DNA of 64,000 bases from JAAFHB01 sp942493325 (GTDB lineage Bacteria; Bacteroidota; Bacteroidia; Bacteroidales; Prolixibacteraceae), in the NCBI GenBank assembly GCA_942493325.1, contig OW818689.1:3100001-3164000 (forward strand), in the 5' to 3' direction. Each line of letters opens with the position of its first letter. Positions within the stretch are counted from its first letter, which is position 1. Under the pieces are notes generated by a model. The model saw only the letters and a program-made list of their open reading frames with translations. It searched no databases and was not told the DNA's origin. The position numbers and the translations under genes are program-made. Below, one piece after another: positions 17,614-27,602 of the stretch.

Positions 17614-18915
17614 TTACCAGACATAAATCGGATTTGAATAAAGCCAGGGGACTAGTTTCCTGTTGAGGCTGATATGAATTTCAACCCGGTAGGCACCCTT
17701 TTCTACTGGTTCTGACCAGCTATAATTGTATTGGCCGGGGGAGGAAACACTGACCGGAATTCCATCATGAATTAACCTGAACTGACCCGGCAGAGGTGAA
17801 ACCGCGTAAAGAGATTTTATTTGATCACGACTAATTGAATCACCCATAATACCACAAATGCTATCGTTGTGATTTTTAGAATAATACATAAATCCCTGAG
17901 CATCTCCAAGGCTTTTGAATGCAGTATAAAGATGCCCGTTTTTCAGCTGATGGGCCAGAGACTGAACCGATAATGTATCCGCAAGTACATAGTTGGTGAT
18001 ATAATTGAAGCCTGACCCGTAGGTATCGATCATCCACCTGAAGATCCATCCGTTCTCATCCGGCTCATGAAAGAGCCACCTGTTCCCGAAATTTACTTCC
18101 ATGGTATCGATGATACGGGCATTTGGTCCAATCCACTGTATACGGCCATCGTCGAGGTACCTTGCCCTGAAGTTCTGGTTTTCATGGGTATCCACTGCTG
18201 AAAAACCGACGATCTTCCTGCCCGTATTTAAAGAATCCCATAAAGCCAGAATAGAGGTCTGCTCATCAAACATTTCGCGTAAGGCCCAGTGCCTGTATTT
18301 ATTCCCATTTACGATAAAGTTGAAGATTACCGGAGCCAGGGTTTCATCTTTGGAATCCGCGTGTAAATTGTAAATTTCCATACCCTGGTAATACGGATTA
18401 GACCAGTTATGTGGCTCCTCCGTATGCGCGTAAAAGACGATTCCCCCACGGGAAACAATATTTTCAGCAATCGTATCTTTATCAACTTTCCAATCGATGA
18501 TTGCGGAATCGAGCGGCCAGACATCAAATCCCTGTTTTTCGCTGCCTGGCTCGATCAGAATTCCCTCGTAAAAACCCTTGTAACCATGAGGAAATGTGTC
18601 CATACGATTACGCGGATGATCGGTCAGAAAAATAAAATCTATGCCGCTACTTTTTGCCGCAGGAATAAGGTCATTGAGATTTCCCCTGCTGTCGTGTGAC
18701 AGGTAACTATGCGCATGAATGATACCGCGGTAGACATTCAGTTTAGTCTGTGGCACGGGTTCTTTCCGAAGTTTCTGAAAATCAGCTACCTCTTTTTCAA
18801 GCCGGGGATAGGTAATCCAATGATGCCACAGAGGGATCGTAAACAGGACAAAAACTGCAAGGACCACAATTCCCAGGATAAAAGAGACCAGGTATTTAAG
18901 TATACTAAAGATCAT
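17614..18915 (-). CDS. Membrane-anchored PHP-domain phosphoesterase-like protein
   Basis: 433 residues. An N-terminal membrane anchor (about 5-30, ILGIVVLAVFVLFTIPLW) is followed by a PHP-like metal-binding core. Its motifs are GIIHAHSYLSHDSRG, DFIFLTDHPRNR and IVFYAHTEEPHNW, a series of His/Asp motifs in the order of the PHP superfamily. The C-terminal 80 residues look like a beta-sandwich. It begins with a four-base ATGA overlap with the ceramidase-like gene upstream and ends 22 bases before another, so translation is coupled. PHP proteins cut phosphate esters; a periplasmic one beside ceramidases might take a phosphate group from a lipid or sugar. That role is inference. Confidence 0.75.
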   Translation of the reverse strand: MIFSILKYLVSFILGIVVLAVFVLFTIPLWHHWITYPRLEKEVADFQKLRKEPVPQTKLNVYRGIIHAHSYLSHDSRGNLNDLIPAAKSSGIDFIFLTDHPRNRMDTFPHGYKGFYEGILIEPGSEKQGFDVWPLDSAIIDWKVDKDTIAENIVSRGGIVFYAHTEEPHNWSNPYYQGMEIYNLHADSKDETLAPVIFNFIVNGNKYRHWALREMFDEQTSILALWDSLNTGRKIVGFSAVDTHENQNFRARYLDDGRIQWIGPNARIIDTMEVNFGNRWLFHEPDENGWIFRWMIDTYGSGFNYITNYVLADTLSVQSLAHQLKNGHLYTAFKSLGDAQGFMYYSKNHNDSICGIMGDSISRDQIKSLYAVSPLPGQFRLIHDGIPVSVSSPGQYNYSWSEPVEKGAYRVEIHISLNRKLVPWLYSNPIYVW

Positions 18916-20324
18916 AGGCCGGAAAGTTTAATTTTTTCAGCTTCAGTTACGATATCTGTCATCCGCCGAATCATATCAACGGTATACTCTCCCATATTCG
19001 GGCCAAACCAACCCATCATCCTGGGTTCGTATTCATCAAAATAAAAATAACGACCCGGAATAATGTAGCCGACATAACTGCCATTGAAACCTGAAATATT
19101 TGCCGTAAATCCTTTAACCGCCAGCGCATTCTTGATCTGAAGGGCATACTCGCCACTGAAATCCGATGGTGTGGTAATCCATATCGTGTCTCCGATTCTC
19201 AATGTCTGCAAATAAACATTTTCAGGCAATGGCATCAGTATCCGGCTTAACCAGGTTGCAACATTGATTTTGGAGGTTAACCGGATATGATAACCGGGCA
19301 AATGCATCTTTAACGTCGATGCAGAAAAGGCAACTTTGTCAGTTAAAGTCACTTTTGGAAGATAGGCATTGAGACTGTCGGCCAAGGCTTCACCGATAAA
19401 TTCCGGCTTGCCGAAACCCTCCCCTTTTCCAACAGGACTCTGACTTCCCACCGAACCGGCAACAAACAAGGCATAATCGACCGGGGTTTCCTCTATTTTT
19501 CGTTGCCAGCAGCCGGGATAATCTGCGCTGATTTCCATATTCGATGATCCTATAGTTGTTGAATGAGCAGAAAAGGAACCAATAACTGCCTTCTTTCCCC
19601 CCGTTTGTTCAATCGTAATAAAATTGAAATCGTCGTTTTTTGTACCTGATTCACCAATAAGCCGGTTCCGGGTATAGCTTCCGGCCTTGAAACTCCCGGA
19701 TCCAATACGTGCCGGCCGCAGATCGGCAATCGCAGAGGTAATCGCCCCGGAAATCTGAAGTACAAGCCATTTTTCAATATTTTGATTCTCTTTACCCGCA
19801 AACAGTTCACCTATAACACCACCTCCCCAGCCACCCAGACTGGAATGAGTATGTGTTGCAGAAAAAAACAGCTGTTCACGCCCGATCCCTTTATCAGCCA
19901 GTAAGGAGGTTACGGAATCAGTAATAGCGGGTGGCATAATGAGTAAATCGGCGCCAATTACAACAATCGTTTGCCGGTTTATCTTAAGTGCGACAGTTTT
20001 TATAAAAATGCTGTCGTGAATACCGGTTGCAGGTGCACCCTTACGTGCCCCAAAACCTGCCAGCGGAACCTCAATGAATTTTCCTTCCAGGGCATTATCC
20101 ACCGGATTCTTTAACCCGGGTGTAATACTGACCCTGGCAAAACCTGCCTGTACAGAATCAACGTCTGAGACCATCCCGGACCTTATGCTATCAATTCGGG
20201 CTACAGTTTTGTGATAATAATCTTCCTGAAAATAGGACGTCTGTCTGACAGCGGAAGTACTCATGAAAAAAATCACAAGAATAATTAATGCAATAATCCC
20301 CAATGCGATTCCAAAGCGTTTCAT
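18912..20324 (-). CDS. Neutral/alkaline ceramidase-like protein, membrane-anchored
   Basis: 470 residues with an N-terminal hydrophobic anchor (about 5-25). Family landmarks: AGFARVSITPG at the start, ATHTHSSLGGWG, GSFSAHSTTIG and YVGYIIPGRYFYF near the C-terminus. The usual PGE motif holding the zinc-ligand Glu is replaced by TTPSDFSGEYA, so the metal site may be altered. It starts 30 bases after the GH116 gene and overlaps the PHP gene by four bases. This places GH116, ceramidase-like, PHP and ceramidase-like genes in one transcription unit. Substrate is unproven. Confidence 0.78.
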   Translation of the reverse strand: MKRFGIALGIIALIILVIFFMSTSAVRQTSYFQEDYYHKTVARIDSIRSGMVSDVDSVQAGFARVSITPGLKNPVDNALEGKFIEVPLAGFGARKGAPATGIHDSIFIKTVALKINRQTIVVIGADLLIMPPAITDSVTSLLADKGIGREQLFFSATHTHSSLGGWGGGVIGELFAGKENQNIEKWLVLQISGAITSAIADLRPARIGSGSFKAGSYTRNRLIGESGTKNDDFNFITIEQTGGKKAVIGSFSAHSTTIGSSNMEISADYPGCWQRKIEETPVDYALFVAGSVGSQSPVGKGEGFGKPEFIGEALADSLNAYLPKVTLTDKVAFSASTLKMHLPGYHIRLTSKINVATWLSRILMPLPENVYLQTLRIGDTIWITTPSDFSGEYALQIKNALAVKGFTANISGFNGSYVGYIIPGRYFYFDEYEPRMMGWFGPNMGEYTVDMIRRMTDIVTEAEKIKLSGL

Positions 20325-20354
20325 CAGAAAATAATGTTATTAATTAATTGATCA

Positions 20355-23348
20355 TTAGTTCAGTATGTGTTCCTTTCCTGAAACGAGGACTTTTTTAACA
20401 TCCAGTGATCCATAAACCATATTCAGAAACGGCTTCCCGTTTTTCAAACCAACGTTTCCAAACCCCGTTTCTGTTGAAAGAAAACTCTTAAAATCACCAA
20501 TTTTAGAATCGATATACAACGTTTTAAGTACTGCATCAAAGCGCACGCCTGTTAATCCCTGCAATAATCCATAGCTCGACATGGCCCGGGCGTACCAGTG
20601 GCCGCATTCATATTCATTAAATGGATTACGCACAACGCCGTTGTATCTTTTCCGGCATTCACGAACAATCTCCAACCCTTTTTCTACTTCACCCTTAAAC
20701 ATCAGGTGGCTTGCAACCTGGTATTCAATCCCGGTCCAGACTTCGTTACTGTATACAAAAGGGAGAGATAATGCTCCGCCTTTGGGCCAGGTGCAGAGTA
20801 ACAATCCGCCTTCTTTACCGGCTGCATAAGAGGGCCGTTGCGGATTATCGAAATCAGTCAGATCTTTCTTAAGATTATTCCTGTACACTGCATTGAGATG
20901 GCTTTTGGTTTTGTCCCCGTTAATCACTTCTTCGAGACCGCAAACCGAGGCAATCCACATTCCCAGAACTCCGTCAGACAAACAACCCATCCCATACTGG
21001 TACTTAGGCCCCTCTTTTTTCAGTATATCCAAGGCTTCGGCGGAATAACCCTGATTAAACGACTGCACTTTAACAGGGTCTGCGGCTTTTAACCCTATCC
21101 ATTTAATTTTCTGGATGAAATACTCACCATCGAAGAGTTCGGTTTCCATATAACTTTTACCCTTGGCAAGAATCGTTTCATAATTTTTGTAAGGCTGGTT
21201 TAATGATTTGCTCATTTCGATAAAAGCAGTCAGCGCTCCGAGGTAGAAACTGGTACACATACCTTCGGGACCCCAGAATTCAATGTCGTAGGTATTGTGG
21301 TGAGGCTCTTCAAGGTAACCTTTGTGCCCGGGATCCCACGTTTCGACACAATAATCAAGACTTTTTTTAACGCTCGGGAAAAGCGACTTCATCCATTCTG
21401 TATCACCGCTGATCCGCCAGTCCCTGTAGATTTTCATAATTCCTCCCAGCTGACCATCCGCAGCGGCATGAAAACCATGTTGTGGTTCCGATATCGGGAG
21501 ATTCGCCCTGAAGGTTTGATGACCCTCAGCATTCTGGCTTACGCTAAATTCAGTTTCACGCAATGTCCGTTCCAAAGCGGGGAAAAGATGAGGAACCGCC
21601 TGGGCATAATTCCAGACATGGGTACAACTTCCCGCACAACAACCCGAATTATCGCTGCATCCCTCCCATGCCCATAACCGCCCATCGGTTTGTCGTAATA
21701 CCGTCGGAGATTTTAATATGGTGAGATTGGCGGCAACCGCTTCGATTACTTCGGCCGGAAGCGTGGACGAGAAAAATGCATCGCGGAATAATTCACTGTT
21801 TTTCTTCAATACGGCATAATGCATCGTCCAATACCTGACCACTTCATTCAGATTCTGAAAACGCTTCGAATACCAGGGTCTGTAATAAGGATCCTCACAA
21901 ACACCACCAGCAGGACAGCAGGCTAAGGTCCCTTCTTCATCCTTTACTACTTCCCAGTTTTCATAGTTATTCTTCTCGAAATTTTCGATTAGCCGCGCAG
22001 AAGCTGATAATTTATTAAGATCCTCCTCTTTATTGTCAGTAATCACGAACTGATCAGCCAACACGTGTCCCCACGGATTAACACACAAATCGATAATTTT
22101 TATCCTGATCTCCTTTCCGGAATAAGGTTTGAGATCCCATATTTTCGGCTCTAAAGTCTCAGATTGATTTCCTGTGGCTGTCTCAACAATTTTACCTTCA
22201 ACCACAAGGTTTACAGAAGTTTTATCTTTAAGATTGCCTCCTCCGGCAAGAAATTTCAGGTACCGTTTATCCGCGGTAAATGGTGCCGATAGTAAGATCC
22301 CTGTTTGTTCGTCACCACCCGGATCGAAAGTATTTACAAGCTGATTTCCTATAACGCCGGTAATCTGCTGTTGACCAGGTGCTTTCCCCTCTGAAGGTTT
22401 TTCCCTGAAAGCAGGACCAGCCTTTACAGCACGACCAGCAGTAAGTTCAGATTCGGGCAGATACCAGCAAAAGTTTACGGTAATCGCTTTTTCCTCACCA
22501 GGAAGTAATTTGAAAGGAACATAGATTGAGGCTCCCGGCGACTGACTGTCAACGGGTGGATTTGCAGCAGTTTCGCCGTTCTTTATTGTCTTCCAAAGCA
22601 TGGTCAGCGAATCGAACCACCCTCCACGGAACCAGCAATGGTCAACTACAGCATTATTATCATCAACAAAAATGGTAAAACCTGTGCCTTCCTTGCCGTT
22701 ATTAGTTAATGTGAATCCATTTTTAGCTTTTAGAATACGGCCATTTTTTTCGGCAATGAAATTCCGCGCATTCCACGAAAAAACAGCTTCAACAGCCTTT
22801 GAGGAAGTGTTTTTAAAATGATATTCCATGGCACCGGCCGGCAAAGACGAATTATCTTCATCGGTTGGAATAAATGGGCTCCATCCTAAAACTTCGACAT
22901 CTAGCGGAATATCCTTATCTTCAAGTTTCAGGGACGCAAACGGGAAACGCGGTAAAAACCGCCCATTCTCAAACCTGGGAAGTCCGTAGTTCCGTCCTGA
23001 ACTGCCATTTCCTGTTCCGCCCGGACCAAATAATTTCCATGCAGGAACCTGGGCTTCCAGAACTTTGGCTCCATTGGCAACTCCTTTGATACTGATTGCT
23101 GCAAACGCGAATGGCTCATTGTAAATTTCAGGCTTGTTTCTGACCGAGAGATGTGAGATCGCACCTGTACCTTCCAAACAAAACATTCCGGCACCAATCC
23201 CTCCTATGGGGAAAGCTATCCGATCGAGGTTTTTTCCTGAGTATGCTTCATTGAATTGGTGTCCGTCAGAATCCGGAGCGGTATTATCTGCCGCAAAAGC
23301 AGGATTCATCAAACACATCAGAAAAACAACGACTGAAATTTTAACCAT
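20355..23348 (-). CDS. GH116-family glycoside hydrolase (glucosylceramidase/GBA2-like)
   Basis: 997 residues. The signal peptide ends NPAFA. The N-terminal beta-sandwich begins with the family phrase FPIGGIGAGMFCLEGTGAIS. An (alpha/alpha)6 barrel occupies about 530-950. The motif HHNTYDIEFWGPEGMC contains Asp688, which aligns with the acid/base Asp of GBA2 and bacterial GH116 enzymes; AWEGC (Glu562) is the candidate nucleophile. An inserted stretch of about 130 residues (about 320-450) looks like an extra galactose-binding-like beta domain. The family removes beta-linked glucose or xylose from lipids or other aglycones. It lies directly upstream of two ceramidase-family genes, which makes a glycosphingolipid-like substrate worth considering. 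Confidence 0.87.
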   Translation of the reverse strand: MVKISVVVFLMCLMNPAFAADNTAPDSDGHQFNEAYSGKNLDRIAFPIGGIGAGMFCLEGTGAISHLSVRNKPEIYNEPFAFAAISIKGVANGAKVLEAQVPAWKLFGPGGTGNGSSGRNYGLPRFENGRFLPRFPFASLKLEDKDIPLDVEVLGWSPFIPTDEDNSSLPAGAMEYHFKNTSSKAVEAVFSWNARNFIAEKNGRILKAKNGFTLTNNGKEGTGFTIFVDDNNAVVDHCWFRGGWFDSLTMLWKTIKNGETAANPPVDSQSPGASIYVPFKLLPGEEKAITVNFCWYLPESELTAGRAVKAGPAFREKPSEGKAPGQQQITGVIGNQLVNTFDPGGDEQTGILLSAPFTADKRYLKFLAGGGNLKDKTSVNLVVEGKIVETATGNQSETLEPKIWDLKPYSGKEIRIKIIDLCVNPWGHVLADQFVITDNKEEDLNKLSASARLIENFEKNNYENWEVVKDEEGTLACCPAGGVCEDPYYRPWYSKRFQNLNEVVRYWTMHYAVLKKNSELFRDAFFSSTLPAEVIEAVAANLTILKSPTVLRQTDGRLWAWEGCSDNSGCCAGSCTHVWNYAQAVPHLFPALERTLRETEFSVSQNAEGHQTFRANLPISEPQHGFHAAADGQLGGIMKIYRDWRISGDTEWMKSLFPSVKKSLDYCVETWDPGHKGYLEEPHHNTYDIEFWGPEGMCTSFYLGALTAFIEMSKSLNQPYKNYETILAKGKSYMETELFDGEYFIQKIKWIGLKAADPVKVQSFNQGYSAEALDILKKEGPKYQYGMGCLSDGVLGMWIASVCGLEEVINGDKTKSHLNAVYRNNLKKDLTDFDNPQRPSYAAGKEGGLLLCTWPKGGALSLPFVYSNEVWTGIEYQVASHLMFKGEVEKGLEIVRECRKRYNGVVRNPFNEYECGHWYARAMSSYGLLQGLTGVRFDAVLKTLYIDSKIGDFKSFLSTETGFGNVGLKNGKPFLNMVYGSLDVKKVLVSGKEHILN

Positions 23349-23485
23349 AACTTTGGATTTATCGTGTAATTTTCATGAACACGTAATTAGTAGTTTTTAA
23401 ATTTTAATAGGAACAGGATTATTTAGTCGCGTTTACAGACGACCGCGCCATAAAATGTAATTACGCCAAATGCAATAGCAGGAAC

Positions 23486-24838
23486 CTAGTAGGCAAGCTC
23501 TATACTTCCCACATTATCAGACACAATACCCTGAATCTGGGTTAACACTGCCGCTCCCGCAATGGCCATTACCATTCCTGCGCCGCCTATTTTGGTATCA
23601 TCACCCAAACCTTTTATACCCATCCCGTAAATTGTGGGGAACATGAGCGACATACAGGCTGAAATTCCCATCAGCGCATATACTCCTGCAGCCCCTCTCC
23701 CATAGATTACAATCATACAGCATATTACAGCCAATACAGCCAGCGCAGTGAGAATACTGTGCGGTTTTACATACTTCATAACGGCTGTACAAATAAACCG
23801 TGCTATAACAAAAAGAATCAGAGACATAATGTAATACGTTGCAGCAGCCTGTTCAGGGGTCCGGGGTAACAGGGCATCGAGTCCGACACTATCGCAAAAT
23901 GAGTAAAATCCTGCGGCAATTGGCTCAACACTTCGCAGCGCGGCAATAATCTGGTCTGTAGTAGCCTGATCGCCCAGTTTCGCAATTACAGCATCAAAGT
24001 TAAACTGCTGCATTACATACCTTATGACAAACGACCAGACGGCAATCTGCGCACCAACATAAAAGAACTGAGCGACTACGCCCCAGACATATTTCTTATT
24101 TTTCATGAGCCGACGGAAAGTGCCCGCAAAATCCACACGCTTATCGTCTTCCCTGAGATTTGGCATCTCTGTAAACCGGAACGCCAGCAGCAGTAAAACC
24201 ATTACCAGTCCGACAGCTACATAGGTCATGGTTACGGCACTCAGTTCAATCCCCTGTATCCTGGTTAGTTCTTCGGGATGCAATGCCCCGCGTTCAGCCG
24301 CATTCATCGTATTGAGTTGCGAAAGAATAAACACCTGGCTGATAACGACTCCGGTTATGGCGCCGAATGGATTAAACGATTGTGCAAAGTTAAGACGCTG
24401 TGTTGCTGTTTCTTCAGGACCGATAGCGCATACATACGAATTCGTGGCTGTTTCAAGAATTGACAATCCGGCAAACAAAATAAATATGGCAAATAAAAAA
24501 AGATAAAACCCGATATTTATATTTACTCCCGAGATCAACATTGCAGGATAGAAAATAAATGTTCCCATGGCGTACATCCCCAGCCCAACCATTATTCCTG
24601 ATTTATAGGTATAACGTTTTATAAACATTGCGGCGGGCAGGGCAAAACACCCATATCCCAACAGGTAGCAGACGACCTGAATCCATGCCGTTTTGGAATC
24701 AGAGATACTCATTATCCGTTTAAACGTTGCCAGCATGGTATCTGTAAGATTATTGGGAATCGCCCATGCAAAAAAAAGTGTCGTTAGCAAAATGAAAGGG
24801 AACACAATGCCTTTCGGAATTATTGGCTTTTTTTCCAT
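23486..24838 (-). CDS. FucP-type MFS sugar:H+ symporter, ended early by an in-frame TAG
   Basis: 450 residues, major facilitator of the FucP/GluP group (WAIPNNLTDTMLATFK in helix 1, LLGYGCFALPA in helix 2). The frame stops at TAG (23486-23488) after GSIELAY. The same frame continues for 20 more sense codons, VPAIAFGVITFYGAVVCKRD, to TAA at 23423-23425. Those residues look exactly like the last transmembrane helix of the family. So the gene either carries a nonsense mutation, a sequencing error, or is read through. The full frame is 23423-24838. It sits between the DUF6786-like and GH116 genes and would import the sugar that the locus releases. Confidence 0.88.
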   Translation of the reverse strand: MEKKPIIPKGIVFPFILLTTLFFAWAIPNNLTDTMLATFKRIMSISDSKTAWIQVVCYLLGYGCFALPAAMFIKRYTYKSGIMVGLGMYAMGTFIFYPAMLISGVNINIGFYLFLFAIFILFAGLSILETATNSYVCAIGPEETATQRLNFAQSFNPFGAITGVVISQVFILSQLNTMNAAERGALHPEELTRIQGIELSAVTMTYVAVGLVMVLLLLAFRFTEMPNLREDDKRVDFAGTFRRLMKNKKYVWGVVAQFFYVGAQIAVWSFVIRYVMQQFNFDAVIAKLGDQATTDQIIAALRSVEPIAAGFYSFCDSVGLDALLPRTPEQAAATYYIMSLILFVIARFICTAVMKYVKPHSILTALAVLAVICCMIVIYGRGAAGVYALMGISACMSLMFPTIYGMGIKGLGDDTKIGGAGMVMAIAGAAVLTQIQGIVSDNVGSIELAY

Positions 24839-24891
24839 AATTATGAATTACACTAGTTTGTTAATCCGGCATTCGAAGTACTGGTTATTCC

Positions 24892-26109
24892 TTACCTAAA
24901 TCGTGAGGCTATTTCTGACAAATCAACATTAAATAAAGTTCTGACTATCTGTGCAATCTGAATCTCCTGGCCCTGAATGTGCATCACACGCTGAATGTGT
25001 GTCAGTGATTCACCGGGTTTAAGAGCGGCTCCGGGTGAGGAAGTTTCAATTTCGTAAAATGGACCCATAACTGATCCGTCAGCAACAGGTCCGTCATTAT
25101 AGGAATTAACTACATCGCCATTGAATGCGTCTTTCTGTTCTCCCCATTGCCCGTTGAGATAGCTCTGTGGCTGTGAGGGCAGATTGTACCAAACCAGGGT
25201 TAACAGCTTTTTCTCAGTGTCATAACTTCCGCAAAGTTCTTTAGCCCGGGCAACCGGGATTCCAATTTTTGACCGGTATTTGCCATCAATCTTAAAATAT
25301 ATCATACCCTCTTCTGGAATCAGCCGGTCAGAGGGGACTTTGCCAAAATACTCATCATTCACGATAACCCCTTCCGCATCGGTTTTATAGGGGATAAATA
25401 CGGTGGTGGTTGGAGTGGGATTGAACATTCCAAGGATCCAGACAGAGATAAGCCCGTCCTTTTTATTCCATTCAAGCTCACCTTTGTTTGTAATCGTATT
25501 ATCAGACTGATAAGCAATGATTTTCAGATCAGCGGGTATATCAGTCTTAAGCAGGGCAGCCACCATATCCCTTTTCAAAAGCGATATGGTCCGTTCAATA
25601 CCCACATTAAAGGTTGTCCCCTGTGCATTTGAAAGAACTGCATTTTTTGTAAATTTTACCTGGGCTGAATTGTTCTCCGCAATATCGAAAGTTTGCGTGT
25701 CAATCACCGGTGGAACATGCCAGTTTTCAAAAACCTGCTGTTCTCCTTTCTTAAAGTACAACGAGAACGGACCGCCTTCAGGTCCAAGCCAGAAACGCTC
25801 CTCACCACCTACGGGATTAAATTGGGCATCTGTCGTTCCCGAAGCAATGAACCTGTAATTTATCCATCCATAGCTGTCGCCTTCGTGTCCACCTGCTGTT
25901 GAAGTCATTACACGCCCCTGGTATCCAGGAGCAATAAGTACTTTCGACAGGCTGTCCTCACCGGTAAGTTCAACAAACTCAATATTGTGTTTTCTGAAAA
26001 AATCTACATCATATCCGTAAGATCCTGGCTTACCCGATTCTTTTTGAGTACATCCGCCAATCATCACACTGGCAGATACAGCCATTAACAGTTTCGCATA
26101 ATAGGACAT
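24892..26109 (-). CDS. DUF6786-like lipoprotein
   Basis: 405 residues with a lipoprotein signal peptide (lipobox IGGC). The body matches my memory of DUF6786 from Bacteroidota: GYQGRVMTSTAGGHEGDSYG, then GGEERFWLGPEGGPFSLYF and a conserved NW-P-ID stretch. The region reads like a beta-sandwich of the galactose-mutarotase type, although no catalytic residues were assigned. Members often sit in sugar-use loci. It is 18 bases after the amidohydrolase gene and 53 bases before the transporter, so it belongs to the same operon. Exact function is unknown. Confidence 0.75.
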   Translation of the reverse strand: MSYYAKLLMAVSASVMIGGCTQKESGKPGSYGYDVDFFRKHNIEFVELTGEDSLSKVLIAPGYQGRVMTSTAGGHEGDSYGWINYRFIASGTTDAQFNPVGGEERFWLGPEGGPFSLYFKKGEQQVFENWHVPPVIDTQTFDIAENNSAQVKFTKNAVLSNAQGTTFNVGIERTISLLKRDMVAALLKTDIPADLKIIAYQSDNTITNKGELEWNKKDGLISVWILGMFNPTPTTTVFIPYKTDAEGVIVNDEYFGKVPSDRLIPEEGMIYFKIDGKYRSKIGIPVARAKELCGSYDTEKKLLTLVWYNLPSQPQSYLNGQWGEQKDAFNGDVVNSYNDGPVADGSVMGPFYEIETSSPGAALKPGESLTHIQRVMHIQGQEIQIAQIVRTLFNVDLSEIASRFR

Positions 26110-26127
26110 AATTAATAGTTATTAATG

Positions 26128-27477
26128 TTATTTCTGTTCAAGTTTTAAAATCTCAATCGCATTGTCGCGAAATATCATCTGCGCAATTTTCAGTGCCTCT
26201 TCTTCTGTAAAATAACCATCCCTGACTTTCTTAATCAGCACATTTGTAACAATTTGCCGTGCAAATAACAGGTGCCCATATACGCCTTCAACATTATGAA
26301 AATCACCCCCGAAAGCCATTATTTTATTGACGGGGACTGTCTCGAGCCACTCGTGCAGGTATCTTTCGGTATAGGATGGTGAAATAATATATAGCCAGCA
26401 CAGATCGATGTAAACATTCCTGAAATTTTTTGCCAGGGTAGCCAGTTCACCGCCAAACGGATAGGCTCCGTGAAAAAGGATAAACCGTACCTCCGGATAT
26501 TTAAGAAACAGATTAGCCAAATGGGTCGGATTGGAGTTTCCGATATAATTTCCATCACCCGCCTGCAGACCGGTATGAATCTGCACAGGGTTATTTGTTG
26601 ATTTTGCCAGATCCAAAACCCTGTGAGTCATGTAGTCCTGCAACGGTTTTACTTCCTCAAACGACAAGGCAGCATCTGCTGTGGAGGAGATAATCCGATT
26701 AAAAACCTCCTCCGCTTTATTCTTTGAAACATCTTCGAAAAACAATATTCGATTATAAGCCACTCCTACTTTAACTGCCACGCACTGTTTGTCAAGGGCG
26801 CAATAAAATTCCACACCTAATGCAAAAACAAGATCATCGAGCGTTCGGATAGTGAGGTTCTGACGCGTTGATATCTTTTCAATACTTTTCTTTGAATTTA
26901 TATTTGTATAATCATAACGTTTGACATACCTGAACATATTCGGATCACCAAAACTGCGGTCTTCGCCATCGACTACGACATATTCAAGGTTACATTTTTC
27001 CTTCAGTACCGTATTAAACCAGTCTGTCTGATAGGCATTTTTGATCTTTTCGGACAATTCGTCAACGGTCGACTCGTCAATGTTCCTGATCCCGAATAAG
27101 CTGTCCACCGCAAGAACAACCGCGCGATTGTAAGCAGTATTGAAAGAACCTTCCCACCAGGGTTTTATCAGCTTCCACTTTTCAACAGGAGGCATGCGAT
27201 CGGTCAATAAATGTTCAAAGTCCGCTTTGGGCATTCCTGCCGATTTGATGTCGTCATCAGCATAGTGGTGCAACAGCAGCATAAAATCGAGCTTGCGATT
27301 TTTTTTATACTCATCGGGGTTGGCCAGATGTTCATGAGTATCGACTACCCTGATCTGATTTATAAAATCGCTCATGCGCGTTTCGAATCCGGGAGCCGGG
27401 AATGGTCTTACCTGCACCTGGGCCAAAGCCGGGAATTTTAGAACAAAGGCCATTATTATGAATGCTATTATTTTCAT
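26128..27477 (-). CDS. Secreted amidohydrolase-superfamily TIM-barrel protein
   Basis: 449 residues from the ATG at 27477. The in-frame ATG at 27495 adds six residues before the signal peptide, which ends FPALAQ. The metal-binding motifs are those of amidohydrolase_2/uronate-isomerase-like barrels: VVDTHEHLAN at strand 1, VQIHTGLQAG, ILFHGAYPFGGE and MAFGGDFHN at strand 8. Most relatives are cytoplasmic; a secreted one beside sugar hydrolases could act on a released sugar acid or on an amide or lactone. The next gene follows by 18 bases. The reaction cannot be predicted more closely. Confidence 0.8.
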   Translation of the reverse strand: MKIIAFIIMAFVLKFPALAQVQVRPFPAPGFETRMSDFINQIRVVDTHEHLANPDEYKKNRKLDFMLLLHHYADDDIKSAGMPKADFEHLLTDRMPPVEKWKLIKPWWEGSFNTAYNRAVVLAVDSLFGIRNIDESTVDELSEKIKNAYQTDWFNTVLKEKCNLEYVVVDGEDRSFGDPNMFRYVKRYDYTNINSKKSIEKISTRQNLTIRTLDDLVFALGVEFYCALDKQCVAVKVGVAYNRILFFEDVSKNKAEEVFNRIISSTADAALSFEEVKPLQDYMTHRVLDLAKSTNNPVQIHTGLQAGDGNYIGNSNPTHLANLFLKYPEVRFILFHGAYPFGGELATLAKNFRNVYIDLCWLYIISPSYTERYLHEWLETVPVNKIMAFGGDFHNVEGVYGHLLFARQIVTNVLIKKVRDGYFTEEEALKIAQMIFRDNAIEILKLEQK

Positions 27478-27602
27478 AATCAGATCTGTTCGCATACGAA
27501 TATCATTAACCTGAAGTTTGACAGAAAATCAGTCTAACGTTGTTTTAGGGGCATCATTTTGAACTTTCAGTGGTTATTTTTAAGGAGTAATTCCTGTCCC
27601 GG

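Noticed and set aside
17591..17624. Start of the 16320 ceramidase-like gene at 17624
   Set aside because: That start overlaps the upstream PHP gene and puts 11 extra residues before the signal peptide; ATG 17591 fits better.
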